From Mesorhizobium sp. AR02 (GTDB lineage: Bacteria > Pseudomonadota > Alphaproteobacteria > Rhizobiales > Rhizobiaceae): a DNA stretch of 64,000 bases. The stretch spans positions 2,542,001-2,606,000 of the forward strand of contig NZ_CP080531.1 in NCBI RefSeq assembly GCF_024746835.1, written 5' to 3'. Position numbers and translations under genes: made by a program. Position 1 is the first letter of the stretch, and each line of letters starts with the position of its first letter. Of this stretch, positions 1-8,886 are shown one piece after another. The notes beneath the pieces were generated by a model that was given only the letters and a program-made list of their open reading frames with translations, ran no database searches and was not told the DNA's origin.

Positions 1-807
1 ACAGACGATAGCCAATCGATTCTGGATTATTATGCGGGCGTCTATGGCACCCGTGTCATCGTCAATGAACGCAATTCCGGCGCACCTTATCCTCAATGGT
101 TCAAGGGCGTGGCGCTTGCAAGCGCCGATTTGATCTGGATCGCCGAAGGCGACGACGTATCGGACCCGAGTTTCCTCGAAACACTCGTGCCGCTGTTTCG
201 CGATCCAAGCGTGAAGTTTGCCTTTTGCGCATCGAAGATCATCAACGACAGAAGCGAGATCGTCGGCGACTATCCGTCCAGCCCGTACCTCACCGATCTC
301 TCCGATTTCAAATGGAAACGCAGCTATCAGGTTTCGGCCGAACAGGAAGTCAACGAAGGGCTGGGCGTCAAGAACACGGTCATCAACATCAGTGCGGCGG
401 TCTTTCGGAAGTTCGACATCACGCCGGATTTCGTCGGGCAGGTCTTGTCCCTGCCGGTGGGCGGCGATTGGTACTTTATCCTCGAGGCAATCCGTAATGG
501 CTCGGTCGCCTATGAGTCTGCAATGCTCAACCAGCACCGGCGGCATGGGGACAGCCTGACCAGCGTCATCACGGCTCCCCCTTCAGAGGCACTGCTCCGC
601 ACGCGGCAGCTGATTCATCAGCATGTGCTGCACACATACGAAACAGATCTGGCCATCAAGCTGAAGATGGCCGAACATGTCGTGCAGCTCTGGAACCAGC
701 TCTTCCCCGGGCGCCCGGCCGAAGGGATGGAGAGCTTGTATTCGCTCAGCAAATTGGGCGAGTTCCCCCCGAAACCACCAGAGAGCAGTGAGATTGCTCT
801 AACTTAA
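1..807 (+). CDS. Glycosyltransferase family 2, C-terminal part (5' end outside window)
   Basis: The reading frame is open from base 1, so the gene begins upstream; 268 residues are visible. Early residues contain a Rossmann-like stretch ending in a nucleotide-sugar and metal binding site of DXD type (AEGDD at about residues 48-52), preceded by ALASADLIWI, which is typical of GT-A fold family 2 enzymes. Such enzymes transfer a sugar from a nucleotide donor, often in surface polysaccharide synthesis. The C-terminal 100 residues are helical and carry no further motif I recognise. Its stop overlaps the stop of the convergent ABC ATPase gene by four bases (TTAA). The acceptor and sugar cannot be inferred from this fragment. 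Confidence 0.8.
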   Translation, partial: TDDSQSILDYYAGVYGTRVIVNERNSGAPYPQWFKGVALASADLIWIAEGDDVSDPSFLETLVPLFRDPSVKFAFCASKIINDRSEIVGDYPSSPYLTDLSDFKWKRSYQVSAEQEVNEGLGVKNTVINISAAVFRKFDITPDFVGQVLSLPVGGDWYFILEAIRNGSVAYESAMLNQHRRHGDSLTSVITAPPSEALLRTRQLIHQHVLHTYETDLAIKLKMAEHVVQLWNQLFPGRPAEGMESLYSLSKLGEFPPKPPESSEIALT

Positions 808-2609
808 TTACCGGCAGCGACGAGGTGCCCTTTGCCGACATCCTGCAATGCCAGTTTCAGCGGTGCCTCGCCGATCCTGCGGGTGGCGCTCGGGATTTCC
901 TGGTCGAGGCGGGCGAAGCGGCTTCTGCGCTGCGCCGGGTCCGGCACCGGCACGGCTTCGATCAGCCGCCTCGTGTAGGGGTGGCGCGGGTTGGAAAAGA
1001 CCTGGTCGCGCGTGCCCATCTCGACGATCTGGCCGAGATACATGACGGCGACGCGGTCGGAGATGTTCTCTACCACCGCCATGTCATGCGAGATGAAGAG
1101 ATAGGCGACGCCGAATTCGCGCTGTAATTCCTTCAAAAGGTCGAGCACGCGCGCCTGCACCGAGACGTCGAGCGCCGACACGCTTTCATCGGCGATGATC
1201 AGCTTTGGCCGCAAGGCGAGAGCGCGGGCGATACAGACGCGCTGGCGCTGGCCACCCGAGAATTCGTGCGGATAGAGCTCCATCTGATCGGCCGACAGGC
1301 CGACGCGCTCGAACAGCGCCGCGACGCGCTCCCTGCGCTCGTCCTTCGAGGCGATGCCGTGGATGACCAGCGGCTCGGCGACGAGGTCGCCGACGCGCAT
1401 GCGTGGGTCGAGCGAGGCGAAAGGGTCCTGGAAAATCATCTGCACGTCGCGGCGTACGGCCTTGCGCTCGTCACGGCCGAGGCCGGACAAATTGCGCCCG
1501 CCTATGACGATGTCGCCGCTGTAAGGCACCAGCCCGGCCAGCGCCTTGGCAGTGGTCGACTTGCCGCAGCCGGATTCGCCGACCAGCGCCAGCGTCTCGT
1601 TGGGTGCGATCGAAAAGCTGACGCCCTCGACCGCATGGACCCGGCGGGTGACCCGGCCGAAGACGCCGCCGCGCAGATCGAAGCGGACATGCAGGTCTTT
1701 GACATCGGCGACGTTGGCCGACTTCGAAACTTCGGTAGCATCCTTGGATTTTTGCCGCCCCACGCCGCTGCCGATGCGCGGCACGGCGGCGAGCAGCTCA
1801 CGCGTATAATCGGCTTGCGGCCGGGCGAAGATGTCGGCTGTGTTCCCTTGCTCGACCATGCGGCCGTGCCGCATGATGATGACGCGGTCGGCCATCTCGG
1901 CGACCACGCCCATATCGTGGGTGATGAGGATGACGCTGGTGCCATGCTGGCGCTGCAGGTCGCGCAAGAGCTCCAGCACCTCGCCTTGCACGGTGACGTC
2001 GAGCGCCGTCGTCGGCTCGTCGGCGATCAGCACATCCGGCTCGAGCGCCAGCGCCATGGCGATCATCACCCGCTGGCGCATGCCACCGGAGAGTTCGTGC
2101 GGAAACTGCTTTAGCCGGCTTTCGGCTTCCGAAATGCGCACCGCCTTCAGCGCCTCGATGGCGCGTTGACGCGCCTCAGCCTGCGACAGGCTGGTATGCA
2201 CCTCGATCGATTCGGTCAGCTGCCGGCCGATCGACAGCACAGGGTTGAGCGAGGTCATCGGCTCCTGGAAGATCATGGCGATGCGGTCGCCGCGAATGCG
2301 ACGCATCTGCCGCTCATCGAGATCAGCCAGATTGGTGTCGCCAAGTCGGATTTTTCCAGACGAAATGCGCGCGGCAGGTTGCGGCAGGAGCTGCATGATT
2401 GCTAGCGCCGTCATCGACTTGCCGGAGCCGGATTCGCCGGCAATGCATAGCGTTTCGCCACGCGCCAGCGTCAGGGAGAGGTTGGAGACGACTTCGCGCT
2501 CGCCCTCCTCGCCGCGCACGCTGACGGAGAGGTTGGCGATGTCGAGCACCGCTCCGGCCGTCACCGGGGCGGTTGCCCCGGGCCAGCTTTTGCCCGCGCC
2601 TGTGTTCAT
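804..2609 (-). CDS. Peptide/nickel-type ABC importer, fused double ATP-binding protein
   Basis: A 601-residue protein with two complete ABC ATPase modules, equal to DppD and DppF fused in one chain as in GsiA. The first module has Walker A GESGSGKS, signature LSGGM and Walker B ending in DEPTTALD; the second has GESGCGKS, FSGGQ and DESVSALD. Each module is followed by the oligopeptide-type C-terminal extension (RHPYTRRLIEAVP in the second). It powers the importer encoded upstream (permeases at 5241-7066, binding protein at 3540-5189). The ATG overlaps the amidase stop (ATGA), so the two are translationally coupled. It is the last gene of the operon and ends tail to tail with the glycosyltransferase gene. 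Confidence 0.93.
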   Translation of the reverse strand: MNTGAGKSWPGATAPVTAGAVLDIANLSVSVRGEEGEREVVSNLSLTLARGETLCIAGESGSGKSMTALAIMQLLPQPAARISSGKIRLGDTNLADLDERQMRRIRGDRIAMIFQEPMTSLNPVLSIGRQLTESIEVHTSLSQAEARQRAIEALKAVRISEAESRLKQFPHELSGGMRQRVMIAMALALEPDVLIADEPTTALDVTVQGEVLELLRDLQRQHGTSVILITHDMGVVAEMADRVIIMRHGRMVEQGNTADIFARPQADYTRELLAAVPRIGSGVGRQKSKDATEVSKSANVADVKDLHVRFDLRGGVFGRVTRRVHAVEGVSFSIAPNETLALVGESGCGKSTTAKALAGLVPYSGDIVIGGRNLSGLGRDERKAVRRDVQMIFQDPFASLDPRMRVGDLVAEPLVIHGIASKDERRERVAALFERVGLSADQMELYPHEFSGGQRQRVCIARALALRPKLIIADESVSALDVSVQARVLDLLKELQREFGVAYLFISHDMAVVENISDRVAVMYLGQIVEMGTRDQVFSNPRHPYTRRLIEAVPVPDPAQRRSRFARLDQEIPSATRRIGEAPLKLALQDVGKGHLVAAGN

Positions 2610-3550
2610 TCAAACACGCAGCGCGGGAAGTAGAACGACACCACCCAGTTCGGCATGTCGACGATTTCCGATATGCGAAGATCGCCGCACACCGAGGCCA
2701 GCATGTAGGCTTCGACCGGGTCTATTTTGTAGCGCCCGGCGAGCAGGTCGACCATCTGCGCCACCGCTTCCTTGGCCCCAGTCATCAAATCGGGGCCGAT
2801 GCCGGTCGTCACCTCATAGCCCTTGGCGTCGAGATGGCGTGTCACCGGACCCGGCGTGGTGAAGCGCGGCGTCTTCAGCCTGGCGTCCTTGACCAGGTCG
2901 AGCTTGAGCACGACATCCATCGGGCTTTCGATTGCCGTGCCGCAGACCTCGCCGTCGCCTTGCGCGGCATGGGTGTCGCCGACCGAGAACAGCGCACCGG
3001 CCACCTCCACCGGCAGGTACAGCGTCGTGCCGGCGGCGAGATCGCGGATGTCGAGATTGCCGCCGACGCGCCGGGGCGGCACGACCGAGTGAAGGCCCAT
3101 CTCCGCCGGCGCATTGCCGATGGTGCCGGCGAAAGGTTTCAGTGGCACACGCGCATTTTTGCCGAACAGCGCCGGTTCCAGCGAAGCGGCGTCGTATTTC
3201 CAGATGTTGAGCGCCGGCTCCTTGAAGTCGTCGGCGAGCAGGCCGAAACCCGGAATGTTCCCCGTCCAGCCGAAGCCGGACGGTTTGAACATCTCGATCG
3301 TCACCTTCAGCGCGTCACCGGGCTCGGCGCCCTCGACGAAGATCGGCCCGGTCACCGGATTGATCCCGGCGAAGTCGAGCTTGGCGATATCGGCGACCGT
3401 GCTATCGGCCTTCAACTGGCCGCCGGAGGAATCGAGGCACTGGAACTCGATGGTCGAGCCGGGCGCAACCCGCTCGGCCGGGACAAAGGAATTGTCCCAG
3501 CCGAAATGGTGATGGCGCCCGTGGATGGTGTAGTCGCAGTTATTGCACAT
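2606..3550 (-). CDS. Acetamidase/formamidase family amidohydrolase
   Basis: A 314-residue protein of the FmdA/AmdA family, cytoplasmic enzymes that hydrolyse formamide, acetamide and related short amides to the acid and ammonia. Supporting motifs are the N-terminal HHHFGWDNSF region, ADSTVADI followed by NPVTGPIFVEGAEPGD, and the central DTHAAQGDGEVCGTAIESPM segment, which carries the conserved acidic and histidine metal and catalytic residues. The gene sits inside an ABC importer operon headed by AmiC/AmiR-like regulators: it overlaps the binding-protein gene by 11 bases upstream and the ATPase gene by 4 bases downstream. This suggests imported compounds release an amide, or are amides themselves. 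The exact substrate is not visible from sequence. Confidence 0.88.
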   Translation of the reverse strand: MCNNCDYTIHGRHHHFGWDNSFVPAERVAPGSTIEFQCLDSSGGQLKADSTVADIAKLDFAGINPVTGPIFVEGAEPGDALKVTIEMFKPSGFGWTGNIPGFGLLADDFKEPALNIWKYDAASLEPALFGKNARVPLKPFAGTIGNAPAEMGLHSVVPPRRVGGNLDIRDLAAGTTLYLPVEVAGALFSVGDTHAAQGDGEVCGTAIESPMDVVLKLDLVKDARLKTPRFTTPGPVTRHLDAKGYEVTTGIGPDLMTGAKEAVAQMVDLLAGRYKIDPVEAYMLASVCGDLRISEIVDMPNWVVSFYFPRCVFE

Positions 3551-5189
3551 CTTTTACGTACACATTGTCATAGTTGATCGGGATATGGACCGGGTCGACA
3601 TAGAGGTTGTCGGCACCGCCCATGCGCGCCGACTTCATGGTGAAGCGCTGTTCGTTGAAGACCGGTGCCCACGGCGCGTCCTCCATCACCTTGTCGTAGA
3701 TGGCGCTCCACATCTTGTCGCGCTCTACGGCCTTCGCCGGGTCAACCACCGAGTCGGCCTCGGCCGCCTTGGCGTCGAGGTCCTTGTTGCAGTACCACGA
3801 CCAGTTCCAGCCGCCGGGCACCGCGCCCGCGCAGCCAAGGATCGGGCCGTAGAAGTTGGACGGATCCGGGAAATCGGCGATCCAGGCCATGCCGCCGGAC
3901 CAGATCATCGGCGCGCCGGCCTTGTCGCCGCCAGCGGCGATGACGTTGGCCTGGGCGAGCGACTGGATGCTGGCCTTGATGCCGATCGCCGCCAGATCCT
4001 GCTGGATCGCCTGGGCGATGCGCGGGTTGGGATCGGTGTTCATGGCGAACAATTGCGTGTCGAAACCGTCGGGATGGCCGGCCTCGGCAAGCAGCGCCTT
4101 GGCCTTGGCGACGTCATAAGGATAGCCCTTGTATTCCTTGTCGTAGCCCGGCATCGACGGTGGCAGCGGCTGGTTGGCCGGCACGGCGCGGCCGTTGATG
4201 ATCTGGATGATGCGCGCCTTGTTGATCGCCATGTTGACGGCCTGGCGCACCTTCACATTGTCGAACGGCGCCATGGTGGTGTTCATGGTGACGTAGCCGG
4301 TGTGCAGCTGGCCGCCTTCGACGACGCGCGCCTTCTGTTCGGGATCGGCCATCACCTCCTGGAATTTTGCCGGCGGAATGCCGTCGCCGGGCACGTCGAT
4401 CTCGCCCTTCTGCAGGCGCAGCAGCGCCACGATCGGCTCCTGGCCGATCTCGAAGGTGATCTTGTCGAGATGCGGCAGGCCCTTGTGCCAGTAATCCGGA
4501 TTGCGCTCGAAGACGATGCGTTGGCCGAGCGTCCATTCGGCGAGCTTGAAGGCGCCGGTGCCGACCGGATGCTTGCCGAAATCGGCGCCGTATTTCTCGA
4601 CCTCTTCCTTCGGCACGACATGCGAGAAGTTGATGGCCATGACATGCAGGAAGGTGGCGTCGGGGCGGGTCAGCTCGAACTTGACCGTATAGGGGTCGAC
4701 GACGGTGACACCGGAGAGGCTTGTCGCCTTGCCGGCGGCGACATCGTCATAGCCCTTGATCGAGCCGAAGAAGCCCGCACCCGGGCTCTGCGTCTTCGGA
4801 TTGGTGACGCGGTCGAGCGAATATTTCACGTCGTCGGCCGTCATCTCGCGGCCATTGTGGAATTTCACACCGTGGCGCAGCTTGAAGGTGAAGGTCTTGC
4901 CGTCGGGCGAAATCTCGTAGCTTTCGGCAAGGTCGGGCTTAAGGTTGGTGGTGCCCGGCTCGTAGTCCATCAGACCGTCGAACAGGCTCTTGATCATCGA
5001 CCAGTTCTGCCAGTCGTAGCCGATCGCCGGATCGAGCGTCGCGACATCGTCCTTGTAGGTGATGGTGATGGCGCCGCCCTGCTTGGCGTTGGGATCAATG
5101 GTGTCCTCAGCACGCGCGCTTGCCATGCCAAGCATCAGCGCCAGCGCCAGCGCCGATGCCGCTACAGTGGAGGCCAGAAATTTTTTCAT
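3540..5189 (-). CDS. ABC importer periplasmic substrate-binding protein, family 5 (SBP_bac_5)
   Basis: A 549-residue periplasmic protein. Residues 1-27 form a Sec signal peptide (KK, a hydrophobic core, then ASARAED). The mature part shows family 5 hallmarks: YKDDVATLDPAIGYDWQ, ESYEISPDGKTFTFKLRHGVKFHNG and a C-terminal half with an aromatic-rich ligand pocket (WNWSWYCNK). Family 5 proteins bind peptides, opines, nickel or other amide-containing ligands. A GGGAAC-type ribosome site lies just upstream of the ATG. It follows the permease genes after a 51-base gap, the reverse of the common order in which the binding protein comes first. Specificity is likely linked to the amidase gene that overlaps its 3' end. 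Confidence 0.93.
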   Translation of the reverse strand: MKKFLASTVAASALALALMLGMASARAEDTIDPNAKQGGAITITYKDDVATLDPAIGYDWQNWSMIKSLFDGLMDYEPGTTNLKPDLAESYEISPDGKTFTFKLRHGVKFHNGREMTADDVKYSLDRVTNPKTQSPGAGFFGSIKGYDDVAAGKATSLSGVTVVDPYTVKFELTRPDATFLHVMAINFSHVVPKEEVEKYGADFGKHPVGTGAFKLAEWTLGQRIVFERNPDYWHKGLPHLDKITFEIGQEPIVALLRLQKGEIDVPGDGIPPAKFQEVMADPEQKARVVEGGQLHTGYVTMNTTMAPFDNVKVRQAVNMAINKARIIQIINGRAVPANQPLPPSMPGYDKEYKGYPYDVAKAKALLAEAGHPDGFDTQLFAMNTDPNPRIAQAIQQDLAAIGIKASIQSLAQANVIAAGGDKAGAPMIWSGGMAWIADFPDPSNFYGPILGCAGAVPGGWNWSWYCNKDLDAKAAEADSVVDPAKAVERDKMWSAIYDKVMEDAPWAPVFNEQRFTMKSARMGGADNLYVDPVHIPINYDNVYVKDVQ

Positions 5190-5240
5190 TTCGTGTTCCC
5201 TTTCTCTGTTTGTTTTCTTGGTTTCATCTGAGCTTGATGC

Positions 5241-6161
5241 TCATCTGAGTTTGATACGGGGGTCGATGAAGGGCGCGATGATGTCGGCGAGCAGATTGCC
5301 GAGCACGATGGCGAAGGCCGAGACCAGCGTGACGCCCATGATGATCGGGATGTCGACACGCTGGATGGCTTGCCAGGCGAGCTGGCCAATGCCGGGCCAG
5401 CCGAAGACGCTTTCGACGACGACGATGCCGCCCATGAAGATGCCGATGTCGATGCCGATCATGGCGATCACCGGCAGGATGGCGTTGGGCAAAGCATGGC
5501 GGAAGATGATGGCGCTGCGTGCCAGGCCCTTGGCGCGGGCGGTGCGCACGTAATCCTGGCGCAGCACGTCGATCATCGACGAGCGCATCATGCGCGCGTA
5601 CCAACCGGCGCCGAGAATGCCCATGGTGAGCGAGGGCAGCACCAGATGACGCCAGGTGCCGTAGCCGCCGATCGGAAACCAGCTCAGCCGCACGGCAAAG
5701 ACGTAGAGTAGCAAAAGCCCGACGACGAATTGCGGCGCCGAGACACCTACGAAGGAGGCGACCATCAGCGTCTGGTCGGTGGCGGTGCCGCGCTTGACGG
5801 CGGCGATCAGGCCCATCGAGAGCCCGATCAGCAGTTCGCACAGGATAGCGCCGACCATCAGGAGCAGGCTTGCCGGCAGCCGCGAGACGATCAGTTCGGT
5901 GACCTCGGAGCGCTGGATGTAGGAGCGGCCGAGATCGCCGCTGACGAGCTTGGTCAGATAGCGCCAGTACTGGACGACGAAGGGCTGGTCGAGGCCAAGC
6001 TGCTGGCGGATGTTCTCGACCGTCTGCGGCGTGGCGCTGCGGCCGGCGATCTGGCGCACCGGGTCGGCCGGCAGGAGATAGAGCAGTGCAAAGGTGATCA
6101 GCGAGACGCCGAGCAGGATGAGCAGCGACTGGATGAGGCGGCGGCCGAGATAGGCGATCAT
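5241..6161 (-). CDS. Peptide-type ABC importer permease (DppB-like)
   Basis: A 306-residue inner-membrane protein with the DppB/OppB layout: an N-terminal membrane segment (residues 9-29), a long periplasmic loop carrying LLPADPVRQIAGRSATPQTV, then five more membrane helices. The EAA loop DYVRTARAKGLARSAIIFRHALPNA contacts the ATPase. It pairs with the DppC-like subunit encoded immediately upstream, whose stop codon overlaps this ATG (ATGA). The 3' end contains a 17-base tandem near-duplication (5224-5257) that repeats the last codons, IKLR, just past the stop. Confidence 0.94.
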   Translation of the reverse strand: MIAYLGRRLIQSLLILLGVSLITFALLYLLPADPVRQIAGRSATPQTVENIRQQLGLDQPFVVQYWRYLTKLVSGDLGRSYIQRSEVTELIVSRLPASLLLMVGAILCELLIGLSMGLIAAVKRGTATDQTLMVASFVGVSAPQFVVGLLLLYVFAVRLSWFPIGGYGTWRHLVLPSLTMGILGAGWYARMMRSSMIDVLRQDYVRTARAKGLARSAIIFRHALPNAILPVIAMIGIDIGIFMGGIVVVESVFGWPGIGQLAWQAIQRVDIPIIMGVTLVSAFAIVLGNLLADIIAPFIDPRIKLR

Positions 6162-7066
6162 GCCCGACCCCTTTGTGTCGGGTCGAGTATGTCGCGCAGC
6201 GCGTCGCCGATCAGGTTGAAGGCCAGCGCCAGCGCCAGGATCGCGGCGCCGGGGAAGAACACCAGCCAGGGTGCGGCCTGGAAATAGGTCTGGTTCTCGA
6301 AGATGATGTTGCCCCAGGAGGCCGTCGGCGGCTGCACGCCGATGCCGAGGAAGGAGAGCGTCGCCTCCAGCAGCACCGTCGTCGAAATGCCGAGCGTGCC
6401 CCAGACGATGATGGTCGGCAGGAGATGCGGCAGGATGTGGCGAAACAGGATGCGCGGCGCGCCGGCGCCGATGGTGCGCTCGGCATCGATGAACTCACGC
6501 TCGGCGAGCGAGGACGTCTCGGTGTAGATGACGCGCGCGGTCTGCACCCAGTTGACCAGCGCGATGACCATGGCGACGATCCACAGGCTCGGCTGGAAAA
6601 CCGCCGCCAGGCAAATGGCGAGCAGCAGCGCCGGGAAGGCCATCATCAAATCGGTGAAACGCATCAGCGCGCTGCCGATCCAGCCGCGGAAATAGCCCGC
6701 GGTGACGCCGACCAAAGTGCCGATGAACAGCGCCACGCCATTGGCAACGATGCCGATGATCAGCGACGTGCGGGCGCCATAGAGGATGCGGGTCAGCAGG
6801 TCGCGGCCAAGCAGGTCGGTGCCGAGCCAGAATTTGGCATCCGGCGGCAGAGGCGAACCCTCGATGGTCAGGCCGTCGAACATCTGCTCATTGGGATCGT
6901 AGCCGGTCAGCCAAGGCGCGAGCACGGCGCCGACGACGACCAAGGCGACGATCACCAGGCCGAGCAGTGCCAGACGGCGTTTGACCAGCCGGCGCCAGAC
7001 GCCAGGGCGCGGCTTGACCGGCATGCGCGCAGGCGCCGTGAGATCAGGCGCGATGGGACTGGTCAT
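6158..7066 (-). CDS. Peptide-type ABC importer permease (DppC-like)
   Basis: A 302-residue inner-membrane protein with the OppC_N domain (first helix at about residues 31-55, then WLTGYDPNEQ) and a binding-protein-dependent transport domain. The signature GTDLLGRDLLTRILYGARTSL is split here around residues 81-101, and the EAA loop around residues 188-215 includes EFIDAERTIGAGAPRILFRH. It forms the heterodimeric pore with the DppB-like protein. Its ATG lies inside the 3' end of the amiR-like gene (23-base overlap), which places regulator and transporter on one mRNA. Confidence 0.94.
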   Translation of the reverse strand: MTSPIAPDLTAPARMPVKPRPGVWRRLVKRRLALLGLVIVALVVVGAVLAPWLTGYDPNEQMFDGLTIEGSPLPPDAKFWLGTDLLGRDLLTRILYGARTSLIIGIVANGVALFIGTLVGVTAGYFRGWIGSALMRFTDLMMAFPALLLAICLAAVFQPSLWIVAMVIALVNWVQTARVIYTETSSLAEREFIDAERTIGAGAPRILFRHILPHLLPTIIVWGTLGISTTVLLEATLSFLGIGVQPPTASWGNIIFENQTYFQAAPWLVFFPGAAILALALAFNLIGDALRDILDPTQRGRA

Positions 7067-7646
7067 CGCCGCCTTCCTCGTCGGTCATTGCCACGATCCG
7101 GCGCGCGGCGTCCTCGACGCTGATCTGCCAGCTCATCGCCAGCGAGCGCAGCTGCGCATAGGCGCGCTCGTCGTCCGTGCCTTTCGACAGCGCCGCCACC
7201 GCGCGCACGATGGTCTGGCGCTCGGCGACGCGCTGGCGCAGCGACGCAATTTCACCGGCTAAGTGTTTTCGCGCTTCGAAACTCTGCCGCGCGATCAGCA
7301 GTGCGCTGTAGACGCCGGCATTGCCGACTGGCTTCAGGAGCTGCGCGTCGGCCTTGTGCGACAGCGCCCATTCGATGCGGCCGGGCGCCTCGGAGCCGAT
7401 CAGCGCCACCAGCGGCATCGGCGCTTCGCCCGGCTTCCACGGGAATTGCTCGTCAAAGCCGAGATCGACATCGAAGAAGACGAAATCGGCCGCCAGCGCC
7501 TCGGGCGGCAGCTCTGGCCAGCAATCCAGCGTGATCAGGCCAATCGCCGACAATTGCCTTGTGATCGCCTGCACCGTCGGATGCGGGCGATGCAGGATGA
7601 AGGCCCTGGCGCCGCCGAGATTGGGGATGCGCGGCGTTCTGGTCAC
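7044..7646 (-). CDS. ANTAR-domain RNA-binding antiterminator, AmiR-like
   Basis: A 200-residue protein: residues 1-125 form a receiver-like domain without a clear phosphoacceptor Asp pattern, and residues 130-195 a helical ANTAR domain (AALSKGTDDERAYAQLRSLA followed by EDAARRIV). In Pseudomonas AmiR, such proteins bind leader RNA and prevent transcription termination; the amide sensor AmiC sequesters AmiR until an amide binds. Here the gene directly follows an AmiC-like gene with a GTGA overlap (GTG start), matching the amiC-amiR arrangement. I infer control of its own operon at the leader upstream of 8737. Phosphorylation control is unlikely on the AmiR model. Confidence 0.88.
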   Translation of the reverse strand: MTRTPRIPNLGGARAFILHRPHPTVQAITRQLSAIGLITLDCWPELPPEALAADFVFFDVDLGFDEQFPWKPGEAPMPLVALIGSEAPGRIEWALSHKADAQLLKPVGNAGVYSALLIARQSFEARKHLAGEIASLRQRVAERQTIVRAVAALSKGTDDERAYAQLRSLAMSWQISVEDAARRIVAMTDEEGGDDQSHRA

Positions 7647-8737
7647 GACACCACCCGCAGGCGCGGACGGCCAAATGTCTTGGCGGGATCGTAGCGCGAC
7701 AGATAGGGGTCCGGCGCGACCTCATCCTCGCGGCTGACCACCTCGAAGAAGCCGTCCGCGATCCGGCCGATGATCACCGGCAGCGTCGCGTGCTGGGAGT
7801 GGGCGTCGATGGCGATCGGCCCGAGCCGGGTGGAGAAGCGTGTCTCAGCAAACGCTTTTGAGAATTCCGCCGGGCCGGCATCGGGATCCCGCGAGAGCAC
7901 ATCGGCCATCACCTGCACGGAGGCATAGGCGGAGGCCTCGAAGGACGAGGCGAAGGCGGCCGGCCGCGGCGCGAAATAGGGCCCGACCGACAGATGCCCC
8001 TTGCCCGTTTCGCCGATCGCCGGCAGTTCGCCCTCGGTGAGGTTGCAGGAGATGACCGGGCAGTTTTCCGGACGGAAGGCAGGATCCTCGTCGCCCAGGT
8101 CGCGATAGGCGGCGAGGAAGGCGTAGGATGAGGTGCCGATCAGATTGTTGAGGATGAAGTTCGGCCGCGTCGCCCGGATTTCCGCCATCAGGCGCGACAC
8201 GTCGGTCTCGCCAATACGCAGATAGCGTTCGCCCAGCACCTTGCCGCCGGCGTCTGCGATCAGGTCGCGCGCGACGCGGTTCATCTCCCAGCCCCAGATA
8301 TAGTTCGAGCCGAGCAGGAAGCCGTTGGCGCCGAAGCGCGGCACGACATGGGCCATCAGCGGCACCAGATGCTGGTTTGGGCAAGCGTGCATGTAGACGA
8401 CATGCTCATTGGCCTCGAACCCCTCATAGGGGCAAGCGTACCAGAGCATGCCGCCGGCCTTTTCCAGAACGGGGATCGTCTCCTTGCGGCTCCAGGAGGT
8501 GACGCAGCCGACGACATGGCGCGCGCTGCTGGCCTTGAAGATGTCTTCGCACAGCGTCGCGTAGCGGTCGGCATTGCTCTGCGGATCGCGCTCGACCGGC
8601 ACCAGCTCGATGCCTGAGCTGCGGTCGGCATTGATGTCGGCGATGGCGCGCATGGCACCCATGCGGCACGCATCGGAGACGAGCTGATAGCTCCCCGAAC
8701 GGGAATAGAGGATGCCGATCTCGATGCGCCGCTTCAA
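7643..8737 (-). CDS. AmiC-like amide/urea-binding sensor protein (TTG start proposed)
   Basis: A periplasmic-binding-protein fold (family 5/6 receptor ligand-binding, like AmiC and UrtA) of about 364 residues without a signal peptide, so it should act in the cytoplasm as AmiC does. Supporting segments are IEIGILYSRSGSY at the start, VGCVTSWSRKETIPVLEKAG, YEGFEANEHVVYMHACPNQ and GSNYIWGWEMNR, which line up with AmiC ligand-pocket regions. I place the start at TTG 8737 because homology begins there and a GGGG ribosome site precedes it; an in-frame ATG at 8800 would add 21 unconserved residues and run through a leader hairpin. It probably senses the operon's amide substrate and holds the AmiR-like partner inactive. 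Confidence 0.85.
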   Translation of the reverse strand: MKRRIEIGILYSRSGSYQLVSDACRMGAMRAIADINADRSSGIELVPVERDPQSNADRYATLCEDIFKASSARHVVGCVTSWSRKETIPVLEKAGGMLWYACPYEGFEANEHVVYMHACPNQHLVPLMAHVVPRFGANGFLLGSNYIWGWEMNRVARDLIADAGGKVLGERYLRIGETDVSRLMAEIRATRPNFILNNLIGTSSYAFLAAYRDLGDEDPAFRPENCPVISCNLTEGELPAIGETGKGHLSVGPYFAPRPAAFASSFEASAYASVQVMADVLSRDPDAGPAEFSKAFAETRFSTRLGPIAIDAHSQHATLPVIIGRIADGFFEVVSREDEVAPDPYLSRYDPAKTFGRPRLRVVS

Positions 8738-8754
8738 ACAGGACCCCAGAAATG

Positions 8755-8800
8755 AAAAAGCCCCGCAGCCAGCGCCACAAGGGCGAGGCATACGAGGCAT
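8755..8800 (-). terminator. Terminator-like leader hairpin with U-run ahead of the amiC-like gene
   Basis: Reading the minus strand, a GC-rich stem region (CGCC-CTTGT-GGCG and an alternative GCCC...GGGC pairing, about 8760-8790) is followed at once by CTTTTTC, only 18 bases before the proposed TTG start. Just upstream, ATGCCTCG occurs twice with a 9-base period (8784-8800). This resembles the terminator that an AmiR/ANTAR protein would override. I did not find a clean pair of ANTAR hexaloops (A at loop position 1, G at position 4); the nearest is GGC-AAGAAT-GCC. The assignment is tentative. Confidence 0.4.
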
Positions 8801-8886
8801 TCTTGCCGCCCGGCGATCAGAGCCGGTATTTTGCCTTAGCGTATTCGGTCCCGCCGGTCAGTCAAGCGGGAAAGTGCGTTCCTACG

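Noticed and set aside
3543..5231. 562-codon open frame antisense to the family 5 binding protein
   Set aside because: No recognisable motif; the opposite strand encodes a complete signal peptide and SBP_bac_5 domain.
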